A DNA stretch of 13,638 nucleotides, from assembly GCA_049658265.1 (NCBI GenBank), contig JBASOM010000030.1, forward strand, positions 1 through 13,638, written 5' to 3'. The notes below the pieces were generated by a model. The model made no database searches, was not told where the DNA came from, and saw nothing but the letters and a program-made list of their open reading frames with translations. Below, one piece after another: positions 13,506 to 13,638 of the stretch. Numbering within the stretch: position 1 is the first letter of the stretch; each line of letters begins with the position of its first letter. The stretch is from DTU063 sp001512695. Lineage in GTDB: Bacteria; Bacillota; Thermosediminibacteria; Thermosediminibacterales; Tepidanaerobacteraceae. Both the position numbers and the translations under genes were made by a program.

Positions 13506-13638
13506 ATGAAACTAGGTATAGTAGGGCTTCCCAATGTGGGAAAAAGCACACTTTTTAATGCTATAACAAAAGCCGGAGCAGAATGTGCTAACTACCCGTT
13601 TTGCACAATAGAACCTAATGTAGGTGTTGTAGCTGTGC
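13506..13638 (+). CDS. ychF: YchF/OLA1-family GTP/ATP-binding protein, N-terminal part only
   Basis: The first 44 codons are present; the gene runs off the right edge. MKLGIVGLPNVGKSTLFNAI contains the P-loop (GLPNVGKS), and ECANYPFCTIEPNVGVV is the switch region typical of YchF rather than of Obg or Era. YchF is an Obg-related P-loop protein of about 360 residues that prefers ATP, binds ribosomes and is linked to stress responses (family knowledge). The ATG follows AAGGGGGG by 6 bases. It is a housekeeping gene, so it marks the core side of the island boundary. Confidence 0.95.
   Translation, partial: MKLGIVGLPNVGKSTLFNAITKAGAECANYPFCTIEPNVGVVAV

Noticed and set aside
1..13638. CRISPR arrays, tRNA and rRNA genes
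   Set aside because: I saw no regularly spaced repeats, no cloverleaf-like or rRNA-like segments on either strand. The repeats present are two dispersed pairs and one hicA fragment.

Overview
This window looks like an accessory (defence/toxin-antitoxin) island next to a core gene in a low-GC Gram-positive anaerobe, probably of the class Clostridia. The clues are A+T-rich DNA, strong purine-rich ribosome binding sites (GAGGTG, GGGGG, AAGGGG), many TG-extended TATAAT promoters, and a YchF N-terminus of the clostridial kind. The organism call is inference; no rRNA or other lineage marker is present.

Left part (1-2017): an open frame running in from the left edge (1-192) is followed by what looks like the edge of a mobile or rearranged segment. 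It abuts a 3' fragment of a second hicA copy (240-313). Next comes a minus-strand HEPN/MNT toxin-antitoxin pair: a minimal nucleotidyltransferase (1140-832) overlapping an HI0074-type substrate-binding/HEPN protein (845-453). A complete plus-strand hicB-hicA pair follows (1584-2017).

Middle (2094-12466, all minus strand): transcription runs leftward through a 1320-residue protein of unknown fold (12466-8504), a 1625-residue DEAD/DEAH helicase with a C-terminal MZB/DUF1998 cysteine cluster (8482-3605), a terminator-like hairpin, a D12-class (Dam/DpnM-like) adenine methyltransferase with its own promoter (3398-2439), and a 109-residue piece resembling the C-terminal half of another DNA methylase (2423-2094). 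The first two genes are 21 bp apart and match the two-gene layout of Druantia type III anti-phage systems (DruH + DruE). The linked N6-adenine methyltransferase is not part of the canonical type III definition and is the main point of novelty.

Right part (12467-13638): a non-coding stretch holds the druH promoter, a terminator, and a badly decayed copy of a HEPN/MNT module. Two segments of this copy (12666-12697 and 12878-12914) are direct repeats of the flanks of the intact left module. The hicBA-methylase-helicase block is therefore bracketed by two copies of the same toxin-antitoxin locus, one intact and one dead. A separate plus-strand nucleotidyltransferase (12981-13406) with a strong terminator follows. 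The window ends inside ychF (13506 onward), a housekeeping GTPase/ATPase gene marking the return to core chromosome.

Working model (inference): DruH and DruE act together against invading DNA. The adenine methyltransferase may mark self DNA or may be an independent passenger. The HEPN/MNT and HicBA modules may stabilise the island or add abortive-type defence.
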